A stretch of 64,000 nucleotides of DNA from Circinella umbellata (GCA_025093555.1 JAIWNF010000043.1:372001-436000); one strand, 5' to 3'; numbered from the stretch's first letter, positions 11,872-24,622 are shown. Notes: generated by a model from the letters alone, not told the origin. A program made the numbers and translations.

Positions 11872-14800
11872 ATTATTAAATTGGGTCGATTATTCGTATA
11901 AATTAAAAAAAATGGTAGAAAAAAAAGAGAGATAAAAAGGATATATGGGAAATTATTAAGTGTTGGAAAAATCTAGCCCAAAAACAACAAAAATGGTGAG
12001 AGAGAGAGAGAGAGAGAAAGAAAACTTTTTCAATTTACAGGCTTTTTTTCTTTTTATACGTACTGAACCAGATCACAGATCTACCACGCATACCAAACTT
12101 TGTTTTTTTTAGTCCATTTCGGTCATGTATCACGCCGAGTGTCTTTATCCGGTAGAAAAGTTATTGCGAAATCCATTGATCAATATCGAAAAAATAATAT
12201 TGATTTCAATGGAAGAATAAATCGCCTCATAATCTTTTATTATTTCCCACGTGTATAAAATACAGGTCTTTTAATAACAACGTCTCTTTTTTTTTCATTG
12301 TATGTAATTAATATATATAATATAACAATCAATTTTCTATATTACATCAAACTAATTGTTAGAAACAGAAAATTTTATTCTTTGTTTTTTTTGGGGGTGT
12401 TTTTTTGAACTGTGTCACTAATAGACTACAGACTTTTTTTTATTGAATATAACAAAAAAAAGCAAAAAACAAAGAAGTCTATATTTGACTTTGCATCACG
12501 TTATCATTTCACTTGTTGGTGTGGCAAGATCTATATAAAACTATACAGAGCAATAAATTTTATAATTTGGTAAAATAGTAAACATAAATACCTTTATGCA
12601 TCAAGATTACGTTTTATCTAGCAGCAACTCTAAATATTAAATAATGATAATTAGAATTCTCGATAAATTGTCATTTTTAAGGGGTAGATTTATGTAGAAT
12701 ATTAATCTATTTTTTGATAATATATATATATATATAACATATAACCCCTTCATTTTTTTTAATATTATAAAATTACATTCATTATTCGTTGTTGTTACAT
12801 AAAAAAAGAAAGGCGCGAAACTTTAACCCGAAAGTGATATCATGATTTATTTTTTCTCATAACATCAAAAGGGCTAAAATTTATATGTTCATGTGATCAA
12901 TTTCAAACTGATAAAAATATGGGTATGTAATTATCCTGGTATGTTTATTATCTCTTGCGCCACGCATGGATGCATCTATCATTGGGACCTATCATAGTCC
13001 AGCCAAATAAAAAAAATGTCGTGTAAAAGTTAACCCTTCCTTTTTTTTTTATCCAAAGCTCTCGTTGTTATTTATTTCAACAACATGGTGTATTTTGGCT
13101 CTCTTTCACAAAAAAATAAAAATAAAAGCTGTTTTGACTCTTTATCCTTCCATCCAATTCATTGTATATATTAATTTATGCATAAACATGGTTTAAATAT
13201 ATAATTCGTTTATTGTGTATAGAAATAAAGGAATCTTGGGGGATGTTAATACACTTTCTGGTTCTCGGCCAATGAAATTCTTACGTATAATTTCTTGATC
13301 AGTGTAAATTTTCCATTTTGTCCTAGTATAAATATCAAAAATTTTATTTCAAAATCCCATTATGTACTTGAAAATAATCTCTTTTTTAGTTTCTATTGTA
13401 TTGTATAATATAGTTCGGGTAACGAGAAGTGGCCTTGGGAATATCTGATTTTTTTTTATTTCAACTGGCTAAGTATAATATTGTACCTTTCGAGGATCAA
13501 ATTATTTCCGCAATTTATTAACAGACTCAGTCCTTGCGCTGAAAAAGATATTACGGATCCTATGATAAGTCCTTATTAAGTATTTATATAATCTATTCTT
13601 TTTGAATAGACAGAGTCGTTTTTCGCTTTCACAAATTTTTCGGGATGACACTGAGTATGGGCCTTGTACAACATAACGCTAGAAAATTTTTGATAGTAAT
13701 TTTTTATTATTTTGCTTGTCTTTGATATTTGGTATCTTTCCGTTTCTATCATATATTTATACATTATTTAATCAGTTAAATGTATTTTTGTTTTTATTGC
13801 ATAGTATATACAAACTAATTCTTAAAACTGCATAAGATTGAGCATTAATGTATTTTCTAGAAAGCAAAATTTCAATAAGGAGGTGTAGCTTGGAATGGAA
13901 ATTGTTGAGTTTTACGTATAAATTAAGCGTGGTTACAAAGTTGCTTAATGTAAGTGAAATGATTACATAATGTATAACAAGATAATATGGAATCACAATG
14001 TCTTTTTTTTTTTGAAATACGTATGGCGCGATGAATTGAAATTCGTGTTTTATTATAAATGTGGACATCTATGAGTGACCTGTGTCGCGAAAATATGCCC
14101 GAATGATATAATAGTATAGAATAAACTATCATTATTTTCTCTACTAGTTAATAATATATTGAGATGTAATCACGGTAACAAAGAAATTCATCATTTTATT
14201 TATTTTGATCTTATATTCGATGCATAATAGCTATAAAAATACGTATATAATATTGGAGTAGTATAGAATAAGCTATCAAAGTGCTTCTACTTGTGATGTC
14301 ATGGAAGTAAGAATGTAAAGAGATTACGAACTGAGAATTCTAGAGGGTCTACCCCTGATAGAGTTAAAAAAATCTTCTTGAGAACATCAGATAAAATTCG
14401 TTAAGATACATTTTTCAAATTACATACCGGAAATAATTCATTATAATTATAAACAATTTATATAAATAGACTAACTAGTACGTAAAAATTATAATCTTGA
14501 AATGATGGTATTTTCGAAAATAAATTGTGTTTTTTTTATGGTTATTGTTGGATAAAATTATTTATTCTATCGTAAATCTGCCTTATTACTATTTAACTTT
14601 AGTTGATACTTTCAAACAAGGAAAAAAAAAAGTATTTGGATAAGACCGTAATTAATCAGAATATCACTATTATTTTAGAATGAGCTTTTAGTCGAACATC
14701 TGTTTGATCTTTTCAGTTATCTTGTTTGAGGTTTATGTTCAATAAAAAGGCAAGTAAGTTTGAAAAATCCAGCAAATTTCTTTTTCCCAATGTAAAAGTG

Positions 14801-14939
14801 TGTATGAAGCTAAGTGAAATATTGTTTATGCACAAAAAAAGGAGTCATTATCTCATTTAATTATTTGTTCAAAAAGTCACCAGATGCCTACTTACCCAGC
14901 TTACTTGAATGTCATTAGCACAGACACAAATTCGCTTTA
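11872..14939. other. Gene-poor AT-rich stretch
   Basis: Begins with the promoter of the DHA2 transporter, including a GA-repeat tract (12001-12017). The remainder shows no reading frame I would defend; overlapping minus-strand frames at 13772-14132 are AT-rich and unlike any family. No tRNA, snRNA or clear repeat was seen. Confidence 0.55.
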
Positions 14940-16060
14940 TCCATACTGCTTTATAGTCAAGTTTATAACCTGATTCAACAAAGCTCGTAATAATTTCGGT
15001 TTCCATTTAACATCAATGACATTTCGTAATTCTATTGATCCAACCGTTACAGTCTTCGACAGTAACTTTAAGACATACATCGGCAATACACGGTGTAAAG
15101 GTATCGCGTTCGTCAAGGGGGTTTTCTTCTGATGAGTTTTTCAATCTTCGACCAGCATTCTTCTGTGGGGGTGAGAAATGGGGAGTAAGGTGACATAAAC
15201 AATGGTTCTCGTTATTACATCAGCTACAAACTGAGAATGGTTAATTCTGCGGTTATCTAAAACAATAAACATTCCTTTTTTATCATGTTTCTATAAAGTA
15301 TATATGACACAATCCATAAATTTCCACTATATGGTATGCAGTTGTGTCTGTTGAAAGCTTTTGGACTTATCAGATCCTATGTGTTGGCCTTTCCTTTCTC
15401 ATTTGCAGGCTGGGAAAATTCTTTTTCAACTTTGGCCATGTCAGTTTTTTTTTCAATGTTTCAACATTAGAGAAGTTTCTGTGTATGTACTTAAACCACC
15501 ATCTACGTCCTCTAATCATTTGGGTATAAAACCCAGTTTCATCTACAGCATATAGTTAGTTTTAAAAGCCACTCCATTTGCTTTCCACTGTGTAACGATC
15601 TTAAAGCGTAGCTGAAGAGTCCTTGGTGAATCTCTTTCTGCTGTATACTTTGATGCACACTTCTCTCGAATATGCTTATAGAATCCACAAACTGAAATTT
15701 CGAGCCTAGGAAAAGCTTCACAAGGTTGAATTCTGGCCTGTTAGAGTGGATCAAATATTCCGAGTGAATTGGATAAAGCTTTTTTGCTTTTGTTTTGCGA
15801 TTTTCGTGGATTATTTCTAGGTAGAACGGTACCATCACTTGAATTCATTGATTAACTTATATGCAGTACTTCAAGGTATACCATATTGCGCAGCAGCTTT
15901 TCGAATTGACAAGACTTTTTCTTGTTTCAAACGTATAAATCGCTCTATTTGGTCTTGTCCATATTTTTTGCTTCCTTCATGTCATCGAAATTAATAATCA
16001 TTTCATTGTTTCCATACTCAATAGCCATACTTTCGAAATTCATATTATTATTACTGTCGG
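14940..16060 (-). pseudogene. Decayed Tc1/mariner-type DDE transposase
   Basis: Reading the minus strand across several frameshifts and stops gives an ordered set of Tc1/mariner (DDE_3, IS630-like) signatures. Near 15960-15875 there is a helix-turn-helix start (QIERFIRLKQEKVLSIRKAA then QYGIPLK). Near 15549-15500, VDETGFYTQMIRGRRW carries the first catalytic Asp. Near 15290-15240, FIVLDNRRINHSQFV carries the second Asp in the DNxxxH context. Near 15185-15135, PYSPFLTPTEECWSKIEK carries the catalytic Glu. A tail with VCLKVTVEDCNGWIN follows. Order and spacing fit a transposase of about 350 residues. At least four frame breaks and several stops mean it is dead. I could not find matching terminal inverted repeats, so element ends are uncertain. 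Confidence 0.85.
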
Positions 16061-17390
16061 CATAACCATAAGCGTCAGTTTCTGGTTGGTAGTTAATAAA
16101 AGTCCCAAAAAAATAACAGATATAGTCTGAAATTGAAAATAGACCTTTTCCGAAAAAAAATACAAAAGGTCCGAAAACCAAGTTAAAACACTGTTTGAGA
16201 CACGCACTATGTATTTTTAACTCCCGTCTTTTTTTTCAATTATACATTTTTGTTTAAAGTTTTATTTAACAGCCCCCCCCCCAAAAAAAAAACTAGAGTA
16301 TTATTATTACTAGAATGTTGAATTATAGTTTATCTAAACAGTCATTAAGAATTTTGGTTTTGATATAATATAATATACTGTAACGGTATGCTTTTTTTTT
16401 GTAAAAAAAAATTATAAGCCATGTGTATGCTGTGGGCTGTTAAAATTCATGCCGACCAAAAAGTCAAGTATGCATAATATAGTAAAAATGACATTTGTGG
16501 TCTGAGCATATAAGGAACGGTGGAAATGCCAGGAAAAAAAAGATCCTGTTCAAAATGGTGCCGGCTGTTCCGAAGATTTTTCTCTTCTAATGGTAGCACA
16601 ACCCCACGCTATGGATTTTAAGGAGATGTAGATCATAACACGTTGTATAAACGTCATTTTTCATACAGCGATATAAATCTCCACACTCTTCTTATCTCCA
16701 TAAATCCTTTGGTTGAGAAAATAAATTATATGTGTATTTTAACTTTAACTTTCAAGCCAATGAACTCGAATAATTAAATTATATGAAATACTTAATAAAT
16801 TGTTTTTTCTTTAAAATAACAGTTGGATTGAGTAATAGAATAATAATAATAAACTATCGGATACTTTGTCAATTTATGAGGTTTGAATTTGAAATAAAAA
16901 AGATGTACGAAAACTAAAACGCATTTATTACTAATCCAACATTATTGTTCAAGAAGTTTAAAAGAATCCCGTTAGCTGAAATTATTATGACAAGTCCATA
17001 TCCGTATTTGAATAAAAAACGCGTAATTCCTTTTATGGGCGGGGTAGAAGTAATGAAGAATGAAGGAAAGAGAGAGAGGAAGAGAGAAAGTGGGTTTCAT
17101 CTTTTATTATTCAACCAATGATTGCTCCTTGTTTTATAGAGCTCCGCGCAAGCGATGACAAGTGCTGACGAATCAGCAAGGGATCAATTGCCTAATTTGG
17201 TCCTGCTAACGAAAGGTTGCGTAATTCTTTGCAAACACCCCAGTATCCATTATATTTGATCGAATAATATTTATCCCAGATTCATTTAATCAATTAGAAA
17301 AAAAAAAGTAAATAAAAGAAGACAAGAAAAACATTTTCTTCCTTTTTTCCCTATCCTTTTTTCTTTAAATCTTTCAAACTATTTACAATC
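16061..17390. other. Intergenic: possible short TIR element, then GST promoter
   Basis: Contains a pair of inverted ends, TTTAACAGCCC (16266-16276 region) and GGGCTGTTAAA (about 16434-16444), around 160 bp of AT-rich DNA, which could be a miniature element. Closer to the downstream glutathione transferase it holds a CCAAT box (17115-17119) and a palindromic TGCTGA/TCAGCA site. Otherwise no gene seen. Confidence 0.5.
17163..17178. promoter_or_regulatory. Palindromic bZIP/Maf-like site upstream of the glutathione transferase
   Basis: TGCTGACGAATCAGCA has perfect inverted 6-bp half-sites (TGCTGA and TCAGCA) around CGAA. It lies 213 bp before the GST start codon, just downstream of a CCAAT box. 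The half-sites equal those of Maf-recognition and antioxidant-response elements bound by bZIP factors; the 4-bp centre is longer than in the standard sites. Binding is inferred only. Confidence 0.4.
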
Positions 17391-18117
17391 ATGGTTGCTA
17401 TTACTATTCCTCAAGAATACGGTTACGTAAGTTTCTTTTTTAAAAGCGCGCCTTTCTTTCCCCTCATTAAAACAAAACCCTCATGCAAAACTAATCTTAT
17501 TAATATTACTTTATTATCGTTGTTGTTATTTATAACAGGTCCTTTCTACTCTTGCCGCGAGTGCTCTTTTCGTTTTCGGTTTGGGTGCACAAACCGGCAA
17601 ATATCGTCGTGCTGCTGGTGTTCCTTATCCTTTCCGTATGTTTGTTAATCTAATTGATGTGTTTCTATTGTTGTTATTTTTTTTTTGTGTAATTGATACT
17701 AAGACGAAAATGTGGTACAAAAACTTTTTTTTTATTTTAGCATATGCTGATCAAGCCGAATCTGAAAAAGACCCCAAGAAGAATTTGTTCAACTGTGCTC
17801 AACGCGTTCACCAAGTAAGAATTTTATTTGTTTTGCATGAAACATTGTACCTTTTGATATTCATTTGTATATATTCTGTATAATAGAACACTTTGGAAGT
17901 CTTCCCTGTTTATACCACTTTCTTGTTGATTGGTGGTATCAACTATCCTATCTACGCTTCAGGTGCCGGTGTCGTCTTCCTTCTTGGTCGTTTCTTCTTC
18001 TCTTCTGGTTATCTTACCGGTAACCCTTCCAAGCGTATGCGTGGTGTCTTCAGTTACATTGCTCTTCTTGCCCTTCTTGGTATGACTGGCTCTACCCTTT
18101 ACAGCTTGTTGAAGTAA
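17391..18117 (+). CDS. MGST3: Microsomal glutathione S-transferase 3-like MAPEG protein
   Basis: Small integral membrane protein (145 residues) of the MAPEG family, acting in the ER or outer mitochondrial membrane as glutathione transferase/peroxidase toward lipid hydroperoxides. Exons: 17391-17426, 17539-17635, 17741-17814, 17887-18117; phases agree. The start MVAITIPQEYGY is typical of MGST3. The hallmark FNCAQRVHQNTLE spans the exon 3/4 junction (about residues 61-73). Four hydrophobic segments are visible: LSTLAASALFVFGLGA, VFPVYTTFLLIGG, a segment in ASGAGVVFLLGRFFF and YIALLALLGMTGSTLYSLL. Length is normal. A CCAAT box and a TGCTGA/TCAGCA palindrome lie 210-275 bp upstream, which would suit stress-inducible expression. 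Codon use is visibly more biased (CGT, GGT, CTT) than in neighbours, suggesting high expression. AATAAA-type signals occur near 18285. Confidence 0.95.
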
Positions 18118-20411
18118 TTTTGATTAACATCTCTTTACTTCATTTTTTTCTCCTCCATTCTTTAAATATTGTCGGTTTTTGAATGACTGTTATATAAACA
18201 CACTCCTTTCCACATCACACACACACACGTATATTATATATATGACTTTGTTATTGCTATTATTACTATTATTATTATTACGATTAATAAAATAAAAATT
18301 TTGTATGAGATCAAAAAAAAAAATTAATATGTAAGCGTGAATTTTCTTTTTATCCAAGTAACTAGGTTCGTTATTATTTTTTTTCTACTTTAGGTTATTG
18401 TATATTTCATTTTTTTTTTTTTAAAAAAAAAAGGTTGAATCTAAGTTATTAGTTGTAATTTATTCGAATTCAAATTTTGTTAGAATATTAAAGATAAGGG
18501 AATCATTTGATAGTATGAAAATACACCCCAATAAATTGTCTATCCTAGGAGATGGGCATATTTTAAATTCCGATCAATGTTCGCTTTTGTAATTCCCAAA
18601 GTTCGTTTGTATCAAGCTACTTTTCCGGCTACATGAGAAACCACATAATATTGCTCTTATGACTAAACATTTATCAAAAATGTAAGAAAAATTTCTCGAA
18701 TCTAACATTGGTAATAACAAAATAATGGAAATTAACTTAATACAAGTACGAACTTTTGGAAATAGCAAAGCTTACACAAAACGAATTTTATTTGTAAGTT
18801 TACTATGAACTTTGGGAGTAGAGGCACTGTACCTACCAAAATCGTTTTCCATATTTCTTTTAGGATGAAAGCTAACAAACATGATTAATTAGTTTCATAT
18901 ACCATTTTTGTTGTCTGGACTACGTACTTTTAAAAATATAAAAGCAACAATTAATATTCATCCAGTGGCTATTATAGTATTTATTATCTTTTCAAGATAT
19001 TCAATAACTTTAATATTCCCATTTTCATTAATACACGAGTCATCAATATATAAAAGAAATTCAACTTTATCTGCTCAAGCTTGCTGTTACATTTAAATCA
19101 TTTAAACTATCCAAGCGTCTAATTAACGTAGGTCTCTCAACACAAAGTTAAATAATTGGATGATATTGCTGCTGTCAGCATATAAATAAAGTCTCAATAT
19201 TTTTTATTATATATTTATATGATAATCAAGTATAATTCCCGTCATAGAATAAAGCAGTTACATGAAGTAAATATTGTTTCACTTACGTATTGATTTTAAA
19301 AAAGAGTTGATTTATGTGTCGCTCGTATTCACTCATCATCTTTTTTTACTGCCCTTCTCCGTAAAATAATTCGTCTAAAAAAGGAAATAAGCTTTTGCTC
19401 ATCTTCAAAAAAATAGGGGTCAATTATTTACAAAAAAGGTGTTATATATAATAAAACTCAATAAATAATAAAGAAATATAGATATATTTTCAGTATAAGG
19501 CTAATAGAATAGTTTAATTAATGATTATGCAAGAAAATAACCTTTTTTTTTTCCATCAAGCTATCAAAGAATTATTCCTGTGTGTTGTTGTTTATCATTC
19601 GACAATATAAAAAATAAAAAAAAGTTACTCTTCCAGTTTTTTATAGCAAATTTAAAAAATACCCTATTTTCTGCTAATTTATCGCTGCTACGTACCCATA
19701 CTTTCTTTGACAATAGTATATAAAAAAAGAGAGAGAGACAGAGGACCAAAAATGAGACATACAAGACTAGAACGTCAGACAGTATGTAAAACTGCCTTGC
19801 GAACTCTGCCTGTTGGGATAATGTAATTATTATTCATGTCATTAAATAATAATTCAAACGATCTGGATCAAAAATATTTATATCTTGAAATTAGTTTGAT
19901 ATAAAAAATTAATGTCTATACATGTAGAAATATTATCATACTTGGTATAGGGAGAGAAAAGTGCGTGAGGTCGCGTGAGATTCAACTCTCGTTTAATTAT
20001 TGGAACACTCTTTCAAATGATCTGATCTCCGCAATGAAGTAACCCTTTACACACGCAAAGTCATTATGGTGCATCTATCTATCAATGAAGAACAATAAAA
20101 CTCGTTTTTTTCCTATACAAAAAATTGAAAAAAGATGATGATGTAGATAAAATATATCATTTTGATACTAGATATTTTTGTAACGTGATATTTATATATT
20201 AAGAAAAAGGATGATCATACTGTAATTATGCATGTTGATTACAAATGTAAGTAAGCTTTACTTTTTGTTTCTTATTTTCTACGTACGTATATAAAAAGAG
20301 CCATAATTTTTTTACGTACTTTAAAAAAAAATATTCCCTTTACATTCTTTATTATTTCACTCTTTCTCACTACTCTTTCCATTCATTTTTGCTGTAACAT
20401 TATTATTTATT
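18118..20411. other. Gene-poor stretch with a possible coding relic
   Basis: No intact gene. On the minus strand between about 19150 and 18560, peptide-like stretches occur in successive frames (LCVERPTLIRRLDSLNDLNV, VEFLLYIDDSCINENGN, FHPKRNMENDFGRYS), broken by frameshifts and stops; they may be a decayed gene or element. Near the right end, TATATAAAAAG (20288-20298) is a good TATA box for the phosphoesterase that starts at 20412. Confidence 0.45.
20288..20298 (+). promoter_or_regulatory. TATA box of the phosphoesterase gene
   Basis: TATATAAAAAG lies 114-124 bp before the start codon at 20412 and is followed by a pyrimidine-rich leader (CTCTTTCTCACTACTC). The position and the consensus fit a core promoter. 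Confidence 0.55.
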
Positions 20412-21760
20412 ATGAAGCTTTCATTATTTGCTCTGGCAGCAACTTCTCTCTTTTGGCTATGTCAAGCTTTTCCTGTCGTTCAATCTGATGTCAGTATTAA
20501 CAGTCGTATAACCTCTGCTCTGGATAAGCGAGGAAAGAACCATGATACCACTATAAACAATGATGACAACACTGTAACTTCTTCTGGAGATTCTGGCCTG
20601 GTGCCGGGAAAATACTTTGATCGCGTTGTTATTATTATTTTTGAAAATAAAGATTTTGAGACAGCAATGAAAAACAAGTATCTTAAATCGTTACCAAGTA
20701 AACATAACGGTGTTTTACTGACCAATTATCGGGGTACATCTCATCCTTCACAACCCAATTATGTAAGTGTTTTACTTTTTATTAGATAACCAAGTATATG
20801 TATTATTATGAAATAAATATACTAATAATCAGAAATAACAAACCCTATATAGATTGCAATGATTAGTGGTTCAACAGATGGTACTGATGAAGATGATGAA
20901 TCTAATATTGATCGTAAAACAATTGTTGATTTACTTGAATCGAAAGATATTACATGGAAATCATATCAGGAAGACTACCCTGGAGGTTGTAACAAGGAGA
21001 TGGATATTGATAATTATGCTCGTAAACATAATCCATTTATATCATTCAAGAATATTCAAAAAGACAAGAAACGTTGTGCTAACATTGTCAATGCCAAAGA
21101 ACTGGATAACGATATCGAGAATAACAAGGTTCCTCAATATGTATTTTATACTCCTGATGTAAATTTTTTTTTCCTTTTCTCAAAAAAAGAATAGTTCTAA
21201 AAACACATATCCATATATATATATACAGATGGACTAGTATATGTTTTTGACATAATTACTTTTTTTTTTCATTCATACTAATATTTTCTTTTAGATTAAC
21301 AACGACGCTCATGACAAGAATATGGCTTTTGGTGCCAGATGGCTTAAAAAGTTTCTTGAACCTCGTATAAAGAAACCTGCATTTAGCGAAAATACAATGT
21401 TTGTTATTACGTTTGATGAAGATGATAGTAACACAAAGAAAAACCATGTTTATACTGCATTAATTGGTCCAAATTGGAAAAATGCTCCAAAAACAAAAAA
21501 GGATAAGGCTCAGTATGATCATTATTCGTTATTGCGGACTATTGAAGATAACGTAAGTTCTATATCTCTTATTGTCTCTATATCAATATCTATCATTTTG
21601 TTTTGTTTTATGACGTATATATATATATTTGTATCAAATATGCATCACTCATATATTTTTCATTTTCATTTTCATCATATATATATTTATATATATGTAT
21701 CAGTGGGATCTTGGCGATCTCGATAAAAAGGATAAAAAAGCCAAACCATTTGATCTTTGA
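20412..21760 (+). CDS. Secreted phosphoesterase / acid phosphatase (PF04185 family)
   Basis: Four-exon gene (20412-20762, 20853-21158, 21295-21552, 21704-21760) for a 323-residue secreted enzyme of the phosphoesterase family that includes fungal acid phosphatases and bacterial phospholipase C. A signal peptide is clear (MKLSLFALAATSLFWLCQA, cut after residue 19), followed by a polar linker with KR (about 37-38) that could be a Kex2-type processing site. Family motifs: RVVIIIFENKDFETAM (metal-binding FEN), GTSHPSQPNYIAMISGS, and late PQYVFYTPDINNDAHD, MFVITFDEDD and IGPNWK, DHYSLLRTIEDNW, which carry the expected Asp/His ligands. Each intron starts GTAAGT or GTAAAT. It converges on the LARGE-like gene, with 359 bp between the stops. 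A role in phosphate scavenging outside the cell is inferred from the family. Confidence 0.92.
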
Positions 21761-22119
21761 TATATACGTACATAGCAGCCACATATACATTTGTTACAAC
21801 AAGACACCATCACACTACGTATCAATCTTATCATTTTCATTCTTTCTCAAGAATCTACTTAGATGCTGTGAACATAAGTTTTTGATTTTGTAATCTGAAT
21901 TAAAAAGGATTTTAAAAATAAAATAAAGATATTAAAAAAAACAGGAAGCTTGGATAATTTATATTATTACTACCAACAAAGTATTTCTATGAATGGTAAA
22001 CATATGTACCAAAGGGTAATTGGGTGGCTAAGCGAAATAGATAGAAATAAAGCAAATAAGGGGGGGAGGATATAATTTAATGTTTTTTGGGGGGTGGGGA
22101 GGAAGGATAGGGGAAAGTT
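21761..22119. other. Convergent intergenic region
   Basis: Separates the 3' ends of the phosphoesterase and LARGE-like genes. AATAAA at about 21922 is a plausible polyadenylation signal for the plus-strand gene. G-rich runs near 22060-22100 lie just past the minus-strand stop codon. No other feature seen. Confidence 0.5.
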
Positions 22120-24003
22120 TTATGCACCAACTGCCATACCCAATGGATTTCGTAGTTGTGCTTGCCACCCGATTCCATCTGCACTACATCCTTTTGGCCA
22201 TCGTACATTATTTCCATACAATTGTTCCATTTCCCGCATAAATTCCCCAAAGTAACTCCAAGGTGTTTTTTCCTTTTGTGACTTGCTGAACCCACCTCCT
22301 GGCCACTGCATTTTTGAATGATCCTTATGTAATATAAATGCATGATGACTCACTAAAAACTGGAATCCAAGTGCGTTCAATTGTAATGCATGGGATTGTT
22401 TATCTCCACCTTGATTTCGAAAACGAGCATCATATAAAGGTGTTGTTTCTCGTGGTACAATATAATAAGGTTCCCATTGTGATTCATAACATACTTCATA
22501 ATAGAGAGAAGATACAGGAGAGTCTAATGCCATCGATAAAGCTAATGTAGGACCATGTCCACTCCCTGGATCTGTAATATAGGCAATACCTTTTTTCACT
22601 AGCGATTGTAATTCTGCAGAATTTTGAGGTAATGGATCATCTTTGCGAGTTTCAATAATAGCATAACATGGAATTACCATAGCAACACGATCATTGTTGT
22701 GTTGTTCGACAAGAGCCGATAAGAGTTTAGTTTTAGCATGTGCATAAAAACTAGTCAAAGGTGTAAAATCAGCATCCATAACAAAAACATGGGATGTAGT
22801 TGCAGCTGTGATAGCCAAGTTACGAAGGTGATTGATAGGGTATTTTAATCGATCTGGATTGGTATAATCCGGTTTCATCACAACAATGTGAACACGTGAA
22901 TATACTATTACGTTGGATGGAACTGCAAAGAATGCTTTCAGTTGATTTACATCATCTGGTTCTGTAAGATATCTAAAATTACATATGAATCAATAATATG
23001 TATTTGTTAGAACAAACGAGCACACACATATATAAAATGGAAAAGTACGTATTTATACAAGAAATAAAAATGATACTTTACATTGCAATAGACACAGGTC
23101 CTTGCCATGCATCTAACACTTGTGTAAATACTTCCAAACGATTCACAGAAAATTGAGATACGAGTGTTACATCATATGGAGAATCAGAAGATGTTTGAGT
23201 TCCTGTATGAGCAACAACAATTTCTTGATTTGTATATATTGGATCTAATATTAAACATCATTGTGTATTTACATTTAGCCACAAATCAAAAAAAAAAAGC
23301 ATTTTAATTTTCTCCCCAAAAATTTACCTGCTATTAATTGTTTCAACTGAGAAGCTAATATATAAAAATCTCCCTGAAGATCTACTTCAATTACATCTTG
23401 ACATCCTTGTTCTATACAGTTTGTTTCACCTTGTGTTATCGTCATCCATGTCCCATCTGATACTTTTAAAAGTAGCTCACATCCAAGATCCACTTGAATT
23501 TTTGCCACGTTTCGATACATCCCTTCTTTTTCTAGTTGTTTTGAATCATGTTGTTTTTCGTGGTGAGGTTGCCAAGTAGCACATTTATTTTCACTATTAC
23601 ATAAAGTGGCTGCACACTGTCGTTTTGAAAGTAACGTATCATAAGGAGGTTGATCGCGTAATGGTACATTATCTATTTTATTACTTGATGATCGTGTCAA
23701 TGCAATTAAGAGTAATAAAATAATAATGATGAATAGAATGAACGTTGAACGTTTTGGATTTTTAAATAATATGGATTGTTGTCGTTGCTGTTGTACATGT
23801 CCTGGTGATGGTGAATGTGTTTTATTACGATTAAAAAAATGACGTCGAGTAGTAGGAAAAGCATGTTTAGGTTTTTCGTCATTGTCATATGTTTGTTGTG
23901 TTGCATAAGGTGATGCAGGATAGGGTGTTGTTGTTGCTGTCAGGGAATCATTATGAATGCCCGTCGCGATCGTTGCTCGCGACGTGCTTAAACGTCTACT
24001 CAT
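22120..24003 (-). CDS. LARGE-like type II membrane glycosyltransferase
   Basis: Three exons (24003-23328, 23244-23082, 22972-22120) give 563 residues. The architecture is that of a Golgi type II enzyme: a cytosolic polar tail of about 86 residues, one TM segment (about 87-103, STFILFIIIILLLLIALT), a stem, then a catalytic domain of the dystroglycan-type LARGE family (Pfam Glyco_transf_49). Supporting motifs are DVTLVSQFSVNRL, WQGPVSIAIYL, YPINHLRNLAI and the metal-binding DxD in HVFVMDADFTPL (Asp346, Asp348), followed by VIPCYAIIE and a C-terminal WGGGFSKSQK-like region. In animals LARGE polymerises xylose-glucuronate; the fungal enzymes' acceptor is not established, so a role in cell-surface glycans is inferred. 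I took the first ATG (24003, MSRRLSTSRA). The 5' flank leads into the large inverted repeat. Confidence 0.9.
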
Positions 24004-24606
24004 CAAGGTTTTTTTTTTGGGGGGGGGAAACTGGTTTATTTTATTTTTCAGGGGGAGATGGTTTCACACAAAAATTTAAAAGCGAATTTTAGGCATTGGA
24101 TTAATTTAATATCGATCCTGAGACGCGCACACACACATATAGATATATATAATTCAACTTTAGTAAAGCATGTTATCAATGGTTATTTGGTCAAGCTCAC
24201 TAATACTGAAAAAAAACTAGACAACAAACAGGTAAGATATATATGATTCACTGGAATTACATAAACATGGTAAAGTAGCGATAATATACATAGCCTTTTT
24301 TTTTTCTCCTTGGAAAAAAGATAAGTATTATATATAATTAATATCATTAGAATTTTGACTTTTTTTCATTCATCCTTTATTTTAATTTTCATTATCCAGG
24401 ATATCTAATATGTATAGCTTTCAACTGAAAATATATGCCCGACATGAAGTTCAAAAAGAAGTAGTAGTACGTATCCTGGCGGACAAGCAGTTGCTCTGGA
24501 TATCTCATCGTTAGAAAAGCAACATCAATACACATACTAACTACATTCCTTCAGAGATATAGCAACAACAATGTTATGCTACGTGAGCTATTTACGTACA
24601 AAAAAT
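24004..24606. other. 5' flank of the LARGE-like gene
   Basis: Short leader with G- and T-homopolymers (24010-24030), then AT-rich DNA with TACGTA palindromes, up to the start of the left inverted-repeat arm. No gene seen. Confidence 0.5.
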
Positions 24607-24622
24607 ATCAATATACCCAATG

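Noticed and set aside
13772..14132. Overlapping minus-strand frames of 69-98 codons
   Set aside because: AT-rich, two overlapping frames of equal quality, no splice or promoter support and no recognisable motif.
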